Assembly (NCBI RefSeq): GCF_001590965.1
Contig: NZ_BCTW01000005.1
Location: 124,001-188,000 of the forward strand
Reading direction: 5' to 3'
Length of the DNA stretch: 64,000 bases
Source of the DNA: Novosphingobium lentum NBRC 107847
Lineage (GTDB): Bacteria; Pseudomonadota; Alphaproteobacteria; Sphingomonadales; Sphingomonadaceae
The translations under genes and the position numbers were made by a program. Of the stretch, positions 38,028 to 47,016 are shown piece by piece (position 1 is the first letter of the stretch; every line of letters begins with the position of its first letter). The notes under the pieces are model-generated. The model saw only the letters and a program-made list of their open reading frames with translations, had not been told where the DNA came from and searched no databases.

Positions 38028-38924
38028 GTGCCGCTCAATCTTGCGATCCTGTCGCGCAGCGTCGAAGTCCATTCGACCGAACGCCTGCGCGATGCCGCCC
38101 ATGCGCGCGGCCACCATGTCGATGTGCTCAATCCGCTCAGCCTGACGCTGGAGATCGATGCGCGCCAGTCGCGGCTGTATCTCGGCGGTGCGGAACTGCC
38201 GCATTACGACGCGGTGATCCCGCGCATCGGCACCTCGATCAATTTCTATGGGCTGGCGGTGCTGCGCCAGCTGCAGTCTGCGGGCAGCGTTTCGCTCAAC
38301 GATGCCGCTGCCGTGGCACTGGCGCAGGACAAGCTGGCCTCGATGCAGCGCCTGGCCGCCGCCGGGGTGCCGATGCCCGCCACCGCGTTCGCCCACAGCC
38401 CGCGCGAGACCGATCACCTGCTGCGGCTCGTCGGCGGGGCGCCGGCGATCATCAAGCTGGTCGAAGGCACCCAAGGCGTCGGCGTGGTGCTGGGCGAGAC
38501 CGAGAAATCGGCGCGCTCGGTGGTCGAGGCGTTTCGCAAGGCGCGGATCGACCTGATGATCCAGCACTATGTCGGCGAGGCGCAAGGGCGCGACTTGCGC
38601 GTGTTCATCGTCGGCGGCGAAATCGTCGCGGCCATGGAGCGGCAGGGCGCGGACGACGATTTCCGTTCCAACCTCCATCGCGGTGGCACCGCCGTTCCTG
38701 CCGTGCTGAGCGAGGCCGAAGCCCGCGAGGCGTTGCGCGCGGTGGCGGCAATCGGGCTGGAACTGGCGGGTGTCGATATCCTGCGCTCGGACCGTGGGCC
38801 TTTGGTGATCGAGGTCAATGCCTCGCCGGGCCTGGAAGGGATCGAGGCGACCACGGGCATGGACCTGGCCAGCCGGATCATCGTCAAGTGCGAGCAATTG
38901 GCGGCGGCGGCGGGCGGGCGCTAG
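38028..38924 (+). CDS. rimK: RimK-family ATP-grasp ligase
   Basis: A 298-residue ATP-grasp enzyme. RimK of E. coli adds glutamates to the C-terminus of ribosomal protein S6. The N-terminal preATP-grasp domain contains YDAVIPRIGTSINFYG, the ATP site has PAIIKLVEGTQGVGVVLGET, and the metal site includes VIEVNASPGLEGIE. The start is a GTG at 38028. Its location inside the ribosomal cluster suits a ribosomal role, but members can also make other peptides or polyglutamate. Confidence 0.9.
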   Translation: MPLNLAILSRSVEVHSTERLRDAAHARGHHVDVLNPLSLTLEIDARQSRLYLGGAELPHYDAVIPRIGTSINFYGLAVLRQLQSAGSVSLNDAAAVALAQDKLASMQRLAAAGVPMPATAFAHSPRETDHLLRLVGGAPAIIKLVEGTQGVGVVLGETEKSARSVVEAFRKARIDLMIQHYVGEAQGRDLRVFIVGGEIVAAMERQGADDDFRSNLHRGGTAVPAVLSEAEAREALRAVAAIGLELAGVDILRSDRGPLVIEVNASPGLEGIEATTGMDLASRIIVKCEQLAAAAGGR

Positions 38925-38925
38925 A

Positions 38926-40074
38926 CTAAACCACCTCGTCCTCGTCCAGCAGGTCGCTCGACAGCAGCGCGCCGGTGATGCTGTCCATGCGCTGTTCGGC
39001 GCTGTCGATCTGCAGCACTTCGGCGATGTGCAGCAGCGCGTCGCCCTGGTTGACCACGGGCAGGTTGGTGTGGCCGATGACGATGCCATCGATCGGCGAG
39101 AGTAGCGCGTGCGCGTGTTCGCCCAGGATATCGCCCACCGTGCCCAGCCTGTCGCCCTTGCGGATCAGTGCGCCCGACAGGCGGGTCAGCCGCGCGATGC
39201 CGCCCACCGGCGCGCGCAGCCACAGCGAACGCGTGGTATGTGCGGGCACGGCGGCGGTGCCGGGGATGTCCGCATCCTCGATCATGCCCAGCTTCGCCAT
39301 CACGCGCATGATCCCGGCGAGCCCGACACGGATCGAGAACTCGTCGAAGCGCAAGGCCTCGCCCGCTTCGAGCAGCAGCATGTCAACGCCCTGCTGCTGC
39401 GCTATCGCGCGCATCGATCCGGGGCGCAGCGACGCCTCGACCACCGCCGGCGCGCCGAACGCCATGGCCAGCTCGAGCAGGTGCGGATCGCCCGCCGCGA
39501 CGCGGATCTGCGGCAGGTTGTAGCGGTGCGCGGCGGCCGAATGGATGTCGATGCCGAAGCTGCAGCGCTTGATGATCTTGCGGTAGAACGTGTTGGCCAC
39601 TTGCGTCGCCAGGCTGCCGCGCCCCGATCCCGGAAACGAGCGGTTGAGGTCGCGGCGGTCGGGCATGGTACGTTCGTGGTTGAGGAAGCCGAACACGTTG
39701 ACTACCGGCACCAGCAGCACGGTGCCGGCAATTGCGCGCCGGTTCAGGCGACGGCGCAGGCGGCGGATGATCTCGGCGCCGATGATCTCGTCGCCATGGA
39801 TCGCCGCCGACACGAACATCGTCGGCCCCGGCCTGCTGCCGTGCAGCACGCGCAGCGGGATCGACACCGGAGTCCCGGTGGAAAGGCTGGCGACCGGCAG
39901 GTCGAGCACGCCTTCGCTTGCCGGCGTGATCCGGTGTTTGCCGAACACGAAGGCCGGGTGCCCGCTCGTACCGGCGTCTCCGGTGGCGGTCGATGGCAGG
40001 GCGGGCGCCTGGTTTTGGGGCGATGGTATCGATGGGGCTGCAGGTTGCGCGCCAGCTTCGTCCGTCGATCGCAT
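38926..40074 (-). CDS. Succinylglutamate desuccinylase/aspartoacylase-family hydrolase
   Basis: A 382-residue zinc hydrolase of the M14-like AstE/AspA family. Zinc ligands are the His and Glu of AAIHGDEIIGAEI and the His of GIDIHSAAAHRYNLPQI. The DRRDLNRSFPG loop carries conserved Arg/Asn residues. The C-terminal part (WLRAPVGGIARLTRLSGALI) is a lipoyl-like beta domain. It faces rimK with a single base between stops. Family members are often next to rimK, so a deglutamylating or related role is plausible. The ATG at 40074 has GAGGGG upstream. Confidence 0.87.
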   Translation of the reverse strand: MRSTDEAGAQPAAPSIPSPQNQAPALPSTATGDAGTSGHPAFVFGKHRITPASEGVLDLPVASLSTGTPVSIPLRVLHGSRPGPTMFVSAAIHGDEIIGAEIIRRLRRRLNRRAIAGTVLLVPVVNVFGFLNHERTMPDRRDLNRSFPGSGRGSLATQVANTFYRKIIKRCSFGIDIHSAAAHRYNLPQIRVAAGDPHLLELAMAFGAPAVVEASLRPGSMRAIAQQQGVDMLLLEAGEALRFDEFSIRVGLAGIMRVMAKLGMIEDADIPGTAAVPAHTTRSLWLRAPVGGIARLTRLSGALIRKGDRLGTVGDILGEHAHALLSPIDGIVIGHTNLPVVNQGDALLHIAEVLQIDSAEQRMDSITGALLSSDLLDEDEVV

Positions 40075-40376
40075 GGCGTGCCCCTCGCGCTTTCTTTGAC
40101 GCGGGGCGTTATGTGCGATATGGCGGTAAGCAGCAAGCTTCCCACCGCTCGACGCGCCCACGGCGTGATCGAAATGCGGTGTTTTGTGTTGGCTTGGCTG
40201 TTGACGCGCTGTGCGAATCCGCCTAAGCGCCGCTTTCACTCGAAACAGGCGGGATTGTCTGGCAGGCGCGACATTTGCTGTGCGTCGACCGGGCTTTTTG
40301 CCGTTTAGCCGGGTGTTAGCGATGAGATGGGGGTCGCGGCCGATGGTCGCCCGCCCCTGTGGAGCAGGAGAAACAA
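40075..40376. other. Divergent region upstream of rpsM
   Basis: This 302-base gap separates the AspA-like gene from rpsM. It contains the candidate alpha-operon promoter at 40201-40229 and, further downstream, a leader of about 140 bases ending with GGAGCAGGAG. I see no strong hairpin in the leader other than GGTCGCGGCCGATGG-type partial pairing. No small gene is supported. Confidence 0.45.
40201..40229 (+). promoter_or_regulatory. Candidate sigma-70 promoter of the alpha operon
   Basis: TTGACG at 40201-40206 and TAAGCG at 40224-40229 are separated by 17 bases, about 150 bases before rpsM. The -35 box is near consensus and the -10 is weak but alphaproteobacterial in style. Position fits a separate promoter needed because the adk-to-rpsM link is broken by other genes. 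Confidence 0.55.
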
Positions 40377-40745
40377 GTGGCTCGTATTGCCGGGGTCAAC
40401 ATCCCCACCAACAAGCGCGTAGTTATCGCGTTGACGTATATCCACGGTATCGGCCCCGCAAAGGCCAAGGAAATCACCACCAAGCTGGGCATCGATGCCG
40501 CTCGCCGGGTGCAGGACCTGTCCGACCAGGAAGTCCTCCACATCCGCGAGGCGATCGACGCCGGCTACACCGTGGAAGGCGATCTGCGTCGCGAAACCGC
40601 GATGAACATCAAGCGCCTGATGGATCTGGCCTGCTATCGCGGGCTGCGTCATCGCAAGGGCTTGCCCGTTCGCGGACAGCGCACGCACACCAACGCCCGT
40701 ACCCGCAAGGGCAAGGCCAAGCCGATCGCCGGCAAGAAGAAGTAA
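40377..40745 (+). CDS. rpsM: 30S ribosomal protein S13
   Basis: A 122-residue head protein contacting the P-site tRNA and L5. [20 protein letters not shown] opens it, and the C-terminal [20 protein letters not shown] is conserved. The start is a GTG at 40377 with GGAGCAGGAG immediately upstream. It opens the alpha operon; the gene before it runs the opposite way. Confidence 0.98.
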   Translation: MARIAGVNIPTNKRVVIALTYIHGIGPAKAKEITTKLGIDAARRVQDLSDQEVLHIREAIDAGYTVEGDLRRETAMNIKRLMDLACYRGLRHRKGLPVRGQRTHTNARTRKGKAKPIAGKKK

Positions 40746-40814
40746 GGCGCCGCCCGCGGTCTTTTTACAGACCCGGCAGGCCTTTCCTTCCAGTTTCTCG
40801 ACAGGATACATACC

Positions 40815-41204
40815 ATGGCACGCGAACCCCAACGCATCAAAAAGCGGGAGCGCAAGAACATCACCAGCGGCGTCGCGCATGTGAACGCCAGCTTCAACAA
40901 CACCATGATCACCATCACCGACGCGCAGGGCAATGCCATCAGCTGGTCCAGCGCGGGCATGATGGGCTTCAAGGGCAGCCGCAAGTCGACCCCGTATGCC
41001 GCGCAGGTTGCGGCTGACGATGCCGGCAAAAAGGCTGCCGAACACGGTGTCCGCACGCTCGAGGTCGAGGTCAAGGGACCCGGTTCGGGCCGCGAAAGCG
41101 CGCTGCGCGCCCTGCAGGCGGTCGGCTTCACGATCACCTCGATCCGCGACGTGACGCCGATCCCGCACAACGGCGTTCGCCCTTCCAAGCGTCGCCGCGT
41201 CTAG
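40815..41204 (+). CDS. rpsK: 30S ribosomal protein S11
   Basis: A 129-residue platform protein beside the mRNA exit. [20 protein letters not shown] and the C-terminal [18 protein letters not shown] are intact. It begins 69 bases after rpsM. It carries the usual Asn-Gly sequence (HNGVRP), where isoaspartate can form in other bacteria. Confidence 0.98.
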   Translation: MAREPQRIKKRERKNITSGVAHVNASFNNTMITITDAQGNAISWSSAGMMGFKGSRKSTPYAAQVAADDAGKKAAEHGVRTLEVEVKGPGSGRESALRALQAVGFTITSIRDVTPIPHNGVRPSKRRRV

Positions 41205-41317
41205 CCTGCCCGGCGGCGGGGGCCACGGTACCACGGTCCCCTCCGCCTGATTTTCCGTCCGGCCGCGGCTTTTCCAGCCCGTCGGCCGGCACCTTACGAT
41301 AACCCTAGGGGAATTCC

Positions 41318-42379
41318 ATGACTGTCAACATCAAGAACTGGCAGGAACTGAAGAAGCCCAACAACCTCGAGATCAAGCCCGGCAACGATCCGAAGCGGCG
41401 TGCGACGTTTGTCGCAGAGCCGCTCGAACGCGGTTTCGGCCTGACGCTGGGCAATGCGCTGCGTCGCGTCCTGCTGTCGTCGCTGCAGGGCGCCGCCGTC
41501 ACCTCGATCAAGATCGAGAACGTGCTGCACGAATTCTCGAGCCTTGCCGGCGTCCGCGAGGACGTGACCGACATCGTCCTGAACGTGAAGCAGATCGCGC
41601 TCAAGATGCAGGGCGAAGGTCCCAAGCGCCTCCAGCTTTCCGCCACCGGCCCGGCCGATGTGAAGGCCGGCGACATTGCGGTGAGCGGCGACATCGAAGT
41701 CCTCAACAAGGACCTCGTGATCTGCCATCTCGACGAAGGCGCGACGTTCAACATGGAACTGACCGCCGACAGCGGCAAGGGCTATGTCCCCGCCGTGTCG
41801 AACCGTCCGATCGATGCGCCGATCGGCCTGATCCCGATCGACTCGCTCTATTCGCCGGTCCGTCAGGTCAGCTACAAGGTCGACAACGCCCGCATCGGGC
41901 AGGAACTCGACTTCGACAAGCTGAACCTCACGGTCGAAACCGACGGCACGATCACCCCGGAAGATGCAGTGGCTTATGCCGCGCGCATCCTGCAGGACCA
42001 GCTGGCGCTGTTCGTCCACTTCGACGAGGCACTGCCGACCGGACACGCTCCCGCGATGGCCGGCATGGCGTCGCATGCGCCCGAGGAAAGCGACACCAAC
42101 CAGCTCAACCGTTACCTGCTCAAGAAGGTCGACGAGCTGGAACTGTCGGTGCGTTCGGCCAACTGCCTCAAGAACGACAACATCATCTACATCGGCGATC
42201 TGGTCCAGAAGACCGAAGCCGAGATGCTGCGCACGCCGAACTTCGGCCGCAAGTCGCTCAACGAGATCAAGGAAGTCCTGTCGTCGATGGGCTTGCGCCT
42301 GGGCATGGACATCCCCGGCTGGCCGCCGGAAAACATCGAGGAAATGGCCAAGAAGCTCGAGCAGGAATTGCTGGGCTGA
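41318..42379 (+). CDS. rpoA: RNA polymerase alpha subunit
   Basis: A 353-residue subunit that dimerises to nucleate core RNA polymerase. The N-terminal domain (about 1-235) has [20 protein letters not shown]. The C-terminal domain (about 260-340) carries [20 protein letters not shown] and the second helix-hairpin segment ending in [20 protein letters not shown]. This domain binds UP elements and activators. The length is typical of Alphaproteobacteria. It lies 113 bases after rpsK. Confidence 0.98.
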   Translation: MTVNIKNWQELKKPNNLEIKPGNDPKRRATFVAEPLERGFGLTLGNALRRVLLSSLQGAAVTSIKIENVLHEFSSLAGVREDVTDIVLNVKQIALKMQGEGPKRLQLSATGPADVKAGDIAVSGDIEVLNKDLVICHLDEGATFNMELTADSGKGYVPAVSNRPIDAPIGLIPIDSLYSPVRQVSYKVDNARIGQELDFDKLNLTVETDGTITPEDAVAYAARILQDQLALFVHFDEALPTGHAPAMAGMASHAPEESDTNQLNRYLLKKVDELELSVRSANCLKNDNIIYIGDLVQKTEAEMLRTPNFGRKSLNEIKEVLSSMGLRLGMDIPGWPPENIEEMAKKLEQELLG

Positions 42380-42394
42380 GGCTGACCGGCTGGT

Positions 42395-42475
42395 GTCGTC
42401 CCGGACTGGATCCGGGACCGCTGGCGGGCAGCGTGCCAAGTATCATGCGATTCCGGCGATGGCCGGGATGACGGA
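42395..42475. repeat. Paired hairpins in the rpoA-rplQ gap
   Basis: TCCCGGA and TCCGGGA (42399-42417) form a perfect 7-bp stem with a five-base loop. About 35 bases on, TTCCGGC and GCCGGGA (about 42451-42468) form a second stem followed by TGACGG. Outer GTCGTCCCGG and CCGGGATGAC sequences are also partly complementary, so the whole may fold as one dispersed palindrome within the operon. Confidence 0.5.
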
Positions 42476-42549
42476 ATTCGGCGAGCGCACCGTCCTCGCC
42501 AGGACCGGGCTACCTGATACGGGCCCCGCACGAACGAAGGACTGATGAA

Positions 42550-42969
42550 ATGCGTCACAAGATGGGGCAGCGCAAGCTGCAGCGGACCTCCTCGCACCGT
42601 ATCGCGATGCTGCGCAACATGGCAGCGTCGCTGATCAAGCACGAGCAGATCACCACCACCACCCCCAAGGCGCGCGAACTGCGCCCTTATGTCGAAAAGC
42701 TGATCACGCTGGCCAAGCATGGCGGCCTGTCGAACCGCCGTCTGGCGCATGCCCGCCTGCTCGACGACACGCAGCTGGTGAAGCTGTTCGACGTACTGGC
42801 CGCGCGCTATGCCGATCGTGCCGGCGGCTATACCCGCATCATCAAGGCCGGCCTGCGCGCCTCCGACGCAGCGCCGATCGCGGTGATCGAACTGGTTGAC
42901 CGCGATACCTCGGCCAAGGGCCAGGATTCGGGCCCGGTGCTGAGCGACGACGAATACACCGACGATTGA
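42550..42969 (+). CDS. rplQ: 50S ribosomal protein L17
   Basis: A 139-residue protein near the tunnel exit. [20 protein letters not shown] and [20 protein letters not shown] are diagnostic, and [20 protein letters not shown] follows. The C-terminus has a short acidic tail (LSDDEYTDD). It lies 170 bases after rpoA, with palindromic sequence in the gap. Confidence 0.98.
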   Translation: MRHKMGQRKLQRTSSHRIAMLRNMAASLIKHEQITTTTPKARELRPYVEKLITLAKHGGLSNRRLAHARLLDDTQLVKLFDVLAARYADRAGGYTRIIKAGLRASDAAPIAVIELVDRDTSAKGQDSGPVLSDDEYTDD

Positions 42970-42973
42970 TCGA

Positions 42974-43013
42974 CGCCCCCCGGAGCGCGTCGCTGCGATC
43001 CGGGCGGTTTCTG
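42974..43013 (+). terminator. Probable terminator of the alpha operon
   Basis: A CGCCCCCCGGA arm pairs imperfectly with TCCGGGCGG across a 14-base loop, followed by TTTCTGTT. It starts five bases after the rplQ stop. The T-run is short, so efficiency is uncertain. Confidence 0.5.
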
Positions 43014-43093
43014 TTCAAGCCGTTTTCCAAGGGCGGTCGCGAATGCTACATTCGCGGTCGCCCTATGTGTTTGCGGGCGTCCGGGAGCAGGCA

Positions 43094-45418
43094 ATGTCGA
43101 TCGTAGCGCGCGTCGGTGCCCAAATTGCGCTGACGCTCGCGCTGACGTTCGCTGCCGCCGGGCCTGCCGTCGCTGATCCGGGCGCGCTGGCCAAGGTCGT
43201 CGAACATGCGCACGGCACGGCCGGGCCGATGCCGCAGGCGCCCCGATCGCCATTGCTCGACATTGCGGGCTATCCCGCCACGCGCCGCGATGCGGTGGTC
43301 GACAAGCCGTTCGGCCAGTCGGTCGCCGATCCCTATCGCTGGCTCGAAGCCGACGTTCACGAAAGCCGCGAGGTGGCCGACTGGGTCGCGCGCGAAAACG
43401 CCCTGAGCGCGGACTACCTCCAGCGCCTGCCGGGGCGCGACGTAATGGCCGCGCGCATCCGCGACCTGCTCGACTACGAACGATTCAGCATTCCGCGCAA
43501 GGCCGGCGGCCGCTATTTCTACATGCGCAACAGCGGTCTGCAGAACCAGGCGGTGCTGTATGCGCGCAGCGGTATTGCGGCACGACCGCGCGTGCTGCTC
43601 GATCCCAACGCCTGGTCCGCCGACGGCACGATCGCGCTCGACGACTGGGCCCCGTCGCGCAAGGGCCGGTTCGTGGCCTATACCGTGCAGGATCGCGGCA
43701 GCGACTGGCGCACGTTGCGCGTGCTCGACGTGGCAACCGCCCGCGTGCTCGATGACCGGCTGGAGTGGGTCTACGACACGCGGCTGGGCTGGGTGGGCGA
43801 CGAGGGGTTCTTCTATTCGCGGTTCCCGGCCCCCGTGGCGGGCAGCGAACACCAGGCGCTCGCCTACAACAAGGCGGTGTGGTTCCACCGGGTGGGTACG
43901 CCGCAATCGGCCGACGAACCGGTCTATGCCACGCCCGATCACCCCGAATGGGGGCACCGGGCGGTGGTTACCTCCGATGGTCGCTGGGCGGTCATTACCA
44001 GCGAGATCGGCACCGATGCCCGGCGGGCGTTGCATGTCATCGACCTGCAGGCGCGCGCCAAGTCCGTCGCGCCGGGCGGGTGGCCGGTGCGCGAACTGGT
44101 GGGCAACTTCGCTTCCGACTGGAAGCTGGTCGATGGCATGGGGGGCCGGCTGTGGTTCGTGACCAACCTCGGCGCGCCGCGCTATCGCCTGTTGCGCATC
44201 GATCCCACGGCGCCGGACCCGCGCTGGGAAGAAGTGGTGCCGCAGACCGGCGACATGCTCGAAAACGGGCACATCGTGGGCGACCGGCTGCTGCTGTCGT
44301 ACCTGAAGGACGGGGCCAGCGCGGCGGTCGTCGCCGATCTGAAAGGCCGCCCGTCGCGCGCCATCACGCTCAACGGCATCGGCTCGGCCAGCGGGTTCGA
44401 CGGACGGCCGGGTGATCCCGAGACGTTCTACCAGTTCGCCAGCTTCAACCAGCCGGCGGCGGTCTACCGGCTCGATCTGCACAGCGGTGCGGTGTCGGTG
44501 TTTGCAGCGCCGCACCTCGGCTTCGATCCGGCGGACTACGTGGTCGAGCAGCGCTACTATGCCTCGCGCGATGGCACGCGGGTGCCGATGTTCGTGGTGC
44601 GCAGCCGCGCGCTGGCCAAGTCCGCCACGCCCGCGCCGACGCTGCTGTACGGGTATGGCGGGTTCGACATATCGCTCAATCCCGGCTTTTCGGCGGTGCG
44701 GATGGCGTGGGTGCGATCGGGCGGCGTGCTGGCGGTGGCGAACTTGCGCGGTGGCGGCGAATTCGGCCAGGAATGGCACGACGCCGGGCGGCTGGCCAAA
44801 AAGCAGAACTCGTTCGACGATTTCATCGCGGCTGGCGAATATCTGATCGCGCAAGGGATCACGCCGCGCGGCGGGCTGGCGATCCAGGGCGCATCTAACG
44901 GCGGTCTGACCGTGGCGGCGGCGATCAACCAGCGGCCCGACCTGTTTGCCGCCGCCAATCCCGATGTCGGCGTGATGGACATGTTGCGGTTCGACCGGTT
45001 CACCGCCGGGCGGTTCTGGGTCGATGACTACGGCCACCCGGACCGCGAGGCGGACTGGCGGATTTTGTTGGCCTATTCGCCCTATCACAACATCCACGCA
45101 GCCCCGTATCCGGCCATCCTGGTGACCACCGGCGACAGCGACGATCGCGTCGTGCCGGCGCACAGTTTCAAGTACGCGGCCGCGCTGCAGGCGGCGGCGC
45201 TGGGCGACAAGCCGCACCTGATCCGGATCGACAATGGCGCCGGCCACGGCAGCGGCAAGCCGACCGAAAAGGTGATTGCCACCGGTGCGGATGTGCTGTC
45301 GTTCCTGGCCTACTGGACCGGGCTGGCGCTGATTCCTCCGGTGGCGACGCCCATGCCTGTACCGACAGCGACGATTGCGCATGGCGCGGACAAGTCCGTG
45401 CCGCCGGCGCGACGGTAA
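43094..45418 (+). CDS. Secreted S9-family prolyl oligopeptidase
   Basis: A 774-residue serine peptidase with a signal peptide (VGAQIALTLALTFAAAGPAVA), so probably periplasmic. The seven-bladed propeller spans about residues 80-480. The catalytic domain holds the nucleophile in IQGASNGGLTVAA, the Asp in VTTGDSDDRVVP and the His in DNGAGHGSGKP. It cleaves short proline-containing peptides. The ATG at 43094 follows GGGAGCAG and places the signal peptide at the N-terminus; a start at 43043 would add 17 residues. Confidence 0.93.
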   Translation: MSIVARVGAQIALTLALTFAAAGPAVADPGALAKVVEHAHGTAGPMPQAPRSPLLDIAGYPATRRDAVVDKPFGQSVADPYRWLEADVHESREVADWVARENALSADYLQRLPGRDVMAARIRDLLDYERFSIPRKAGGRYFYMRNSGLQNQAVLYARSGIAARPRVLLDPNAWSADGTIALDDWAPSRKGRFVAYTVQDRGSDWRTLRVLDVATARVLDDRLEWVYDTRLGWVGDEGFFYSRFPAPVAGSEHQALAYNKAVWFHRVGTPQSADEPVYATPDHPEWGHRAVVTSDGRWAVITSEIGTDARRALHVIDLQARAKSVAPGGWPVRELVGNFASDWKLVDGMGGRLWFVTNLGAPRYRLLRIDPTAPDPRWEEVVPQTGDMLENGHIVGDRLLLSYLKDGASAAVVADLKGRPSRAITLNGIGSASGFDGRPGDPETFYQFASFNQPAAVYRLDLHSGAVSVFAAPHLGFDPADYVVEQRYYASRDGTRVPMFVVRSRALAKSATPAPTLLYGYGGFDISLNPGFSAVRMAWVRSGGVLAVANLRGGGEFGQEWHDAGRLAKKQNSFDDFIAAGEYLIAQGITPRGGLAIQGASNGGLTVAAAINQRPDLFAAANPDVGVMDMLRFDRFTAGRFWVDDYGHPDREADWRILLAYSPYHNIHAAPYPAILVTTGDSDDRVVPAHSFKYAAALQAAALGDKPHLIRIDNGAGHGSGKPTEKVIATGADVLSFLAYWTGLALIPPVATPMPVPTATIAHGADKSVPPARR

Positions 45419-45489
45419 GCGGTTGAAGGGCAGAGCTTTTTCGATTGCTCGGGCACAGGCCACGCTTGGCCGCACGGCGCGCAGCGGTT

Positions 45490-45587
45490 CAGGCTGGTGA
45501 CAGCCTGTCGACCGTAACCGTCATCGCGGGGTGCCGGCTGCCCGTTTCCTGGATCGAGACGGGCAGTCCGTGCAGCGATGACGTTTT
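45490..45587 (+). promoter_or_regulatory. Nested hairpin structure upstream of small secreted protein
   Basis: Three stems are stacked. CAGGCTG/CAGCCTG encloses a GTGA tetraloop (45490-45507). CGTCATCGC (45519-45527) pairs perfectly with GCGATGACG (45575-45583), followed by TTTT. Inside, CTGCCCGTTTC (45538-45548) pairs with GAGACGGGCAG (45556-45566) at 10 of 11 positions. It ends 25 bases before the next start codon. It may be a terminator for the peptidase gene or an attenuator. Confidence 0.6.
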
Positions 45588-45612
45588 GCTGCGGCGAACA
45601 TTGGGGGCTTTG

Positions 45613-46320
45613 ATGATAAAGCGGTTTGGCATTCTGGCTGCGCGTGGCCTGGCCCTGGCGGCGTGCGCATCGCTGGTGTCGGCGCCAGCGCTGGCGTCTT
45701 CCATCGCGCCGATCACGGCACGGCACGTCTCGGTTGCGCCGATCGCAGGCTGGAACCCGGCGACCGAACGTGCCCATGAGCATGGCGGCTGGGGCCGTGG
45801 CGGTCGGGGCGGCGGCTGGCATGGCCATGATGACGGGATCGACGGCGGCGATGTGCTTGCCGGAGTGCTGATCCTGGGCGGACTCGCCGCGATCATCGCC
45901 GCCGCCAGCAGCGCCGACCGCAAGCACCACGACGACGCGCCGCGCTATCGCGACCGGCCCGGCACGGGCGACGAAGCGTCCGGGACTGTTGGCGGCGCTG
46001 GCAGCGGCACCGGCGGAGGCTCCGACGCGCGCAGCGCGGATGTCGCCGCGCAAGACCGCGCCGCCGACGCTTGCGCCGCCCAGGCCGCGCGGCGGGGCGA
46101 GGTCGACCGGATCGACGACGTATCGGAAGCCGACGACGGCCTGCGCGTGACCGGTTCGCTGACGGGCGGGGAAGTGTTCACCTGCTCGGTCGATCGCACG
46201 GGCGCGGTGCGGCAGTTCGACTGGAAGGGCAGCCGCTACGGCGCGGGTGGTTCGGCCGATTCGAATGGCCAGCGCGCCGCTGCGCAGGCGCCCGATTTCG
46301 GCGATTCCAGCGGAACCTGA
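45613..46320 (+). CDS. Small secreted Gly/His-rich protein, unknown
   Basis: A 235-residue protein with a signal peptide (LAARGLALAACASLVSAPALA). A Gly/His/Arg-rich stretch ([20 protein letters not shown]) is followed by a hydrophobic segment (VLAGVLILGGLAAIIAAASS) and a low-complexity linker. The C-terminal part (about 150-215) has two Cys (DACAAQAARR, VFTCSVDRTG) and reads as a small beta domain. Function is unknown. The start is placed at 45613 so that the signal peptide is N-terminal. Confidence 0.7.
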   Translation: MIKRFGILAARGLALAACASLVSAPALASSIAPITARHVSVAPIAGWNPATERAHEHGGWGRGGRGGGWHGHDDGIDGGDVLAGVLILGGLAAIIAAASSADRKHHDDAPRYRDRPGTGDEASGTVGGAGSGTGGGSDARSADVAAQDRAADACAAQAARRGEVDRIDDVSEADDGLRVTGSLTGGEVFTCSVDRTGAVRQFDWKGSRYGAGGSADSNGQRAAAQAPDFGDSSGT

Positions 46321-46360
46321 CGTTTCCCGTCGCTCGGCCACGCAAATTGGCGGGGGACGT

Positions 46361-46400
46361 GCAAGCATTGCTTGCGGGAGCCTGCTGCGCTGACTATCCG
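46361..46400 (+). promoter_or_regulatory. Candidate promoter and operator of zeta-bolA-grxD operon
   Basis: TTGCGG (46372-46377) and TATCCG (46395-46400) are 17 bases apart. A perfect palindrome GCAAGC-ATT-GCTTGC (46361-46375) covers the start of the -35 box. The arrangement suggests a repressed promoter; the regulator is not identified. The first gene starts 36 bases after the -10. Confidence 0.4.
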
Positions 46401-46435
46401 ATTGGTCGAAGCATTGAAACGGGAACGCCACTGCG

Positions 46436-46759
46436 ATGACCACTTTTGACGACCGCGAACGCGCCGAAGAAGCCAAGTTTGCCCGCGACGAGGAGATGAT
46501 GTTCCGCATCCACGCCCGTCGCAACCGGCTGCTCGGCGTCTGGGCGGCGCAGCGCATGGGGCTCGATGCCCCGGAAACCGAGGCATACGCCAAGTCGGTG
46601 GTGCAGGCCGATTTCGAGGAAGCGGGCGACGAGGACGTGATCCGCAAGCTGCTGGGCGATCTGGTTTCGGCCGGCGTGGACATCGACGAGGCGGAAATCC
46701 GCACCTCGATGGACGCGCGCGAGGTCGAGGCGCGGCGGCAGATGATGGGCGAAGCCTGA
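46436..46759 (+). CDS. F1-ATPase inhibitor zeta subunit (DUF1476)
   Basis: A 107-residue alphaproteobacterial protein of the DUF1476 family, whose Paracoccus member is the zeta inhibitor of ATP synthase. MTTFDDRERAEEAKFARDEE is the mobile N-terminal inhibitory segment, and RIHARRNRLLGVWAAQRMGL and a four-helix bundle follow. It would block ATP hydrolysis by F1. Its stop overlaps the bolA start by one base. Confidence 0.92.
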   Translation: MTTFDDRERAEEAKFARDEEMMFRIHARRNRLLGVWAAQRMGLDAPETEAYAKSVVQADFEEAGDEDVIRKLLGDLVSAGVDIDEAEIRTSMDAREVEARRQMMGEA

Positions 46760-46992
46760 TGGGTATGGCCGCTGCAGAGATCGAGGCGATGATCCTCAGC
46801 GCTCTGCCCGATGCCGAAGTGACGATCACCGATCTTGCGGGCGATGGCGACCATTACGCCGCGCATGTCGTTTCGCCCGCGTTCAAGGGACAAAGCCGCG
46901 TCGCGCAGCACAAGGCGGTCTATGCCGCGCTGGGTGGCCGGATGGGCGGCGTGCTCCACGCCTTGCAACTGACCACCGCCGCCCCCAACTGA
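46759..46992 (+). CDS. bolA: BolA-family protein
   Basis: A 77-residue BolA-fold protein. The helix-turn segment HYAAHVVSPAFKGQSRVAQH contains the conserved His, and KAVYAALGGRMGGVLHALQL closes the domain. It pairs with the CGFS glutaredoxin to hold a [2Fe-2S] cluster in iron sensing or cluster transfer. It starts in a TGATG overlap with the zeta subunit gene and is 24 bases before grxD. Confidence 0.94.
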   Translation: MGMAAAEIEAMILSALPDAEVTITDLAGDGDHYAAHVVSPAFKGQSRVAQHKAVYAALGGRMGGVLHALQLTTAAPN

Positions 46993-47016
46993 GGCGGTGA
47001 AAGGACCACAATCCCC

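Noticed and set aside
43046..45475. Minus-strand frame of more than 800 codons opposite the S9 peptidase
   Set aside because: The peptidase has a signal peptide and a full catalytic triad; the opposite frame is an antisense artefact.
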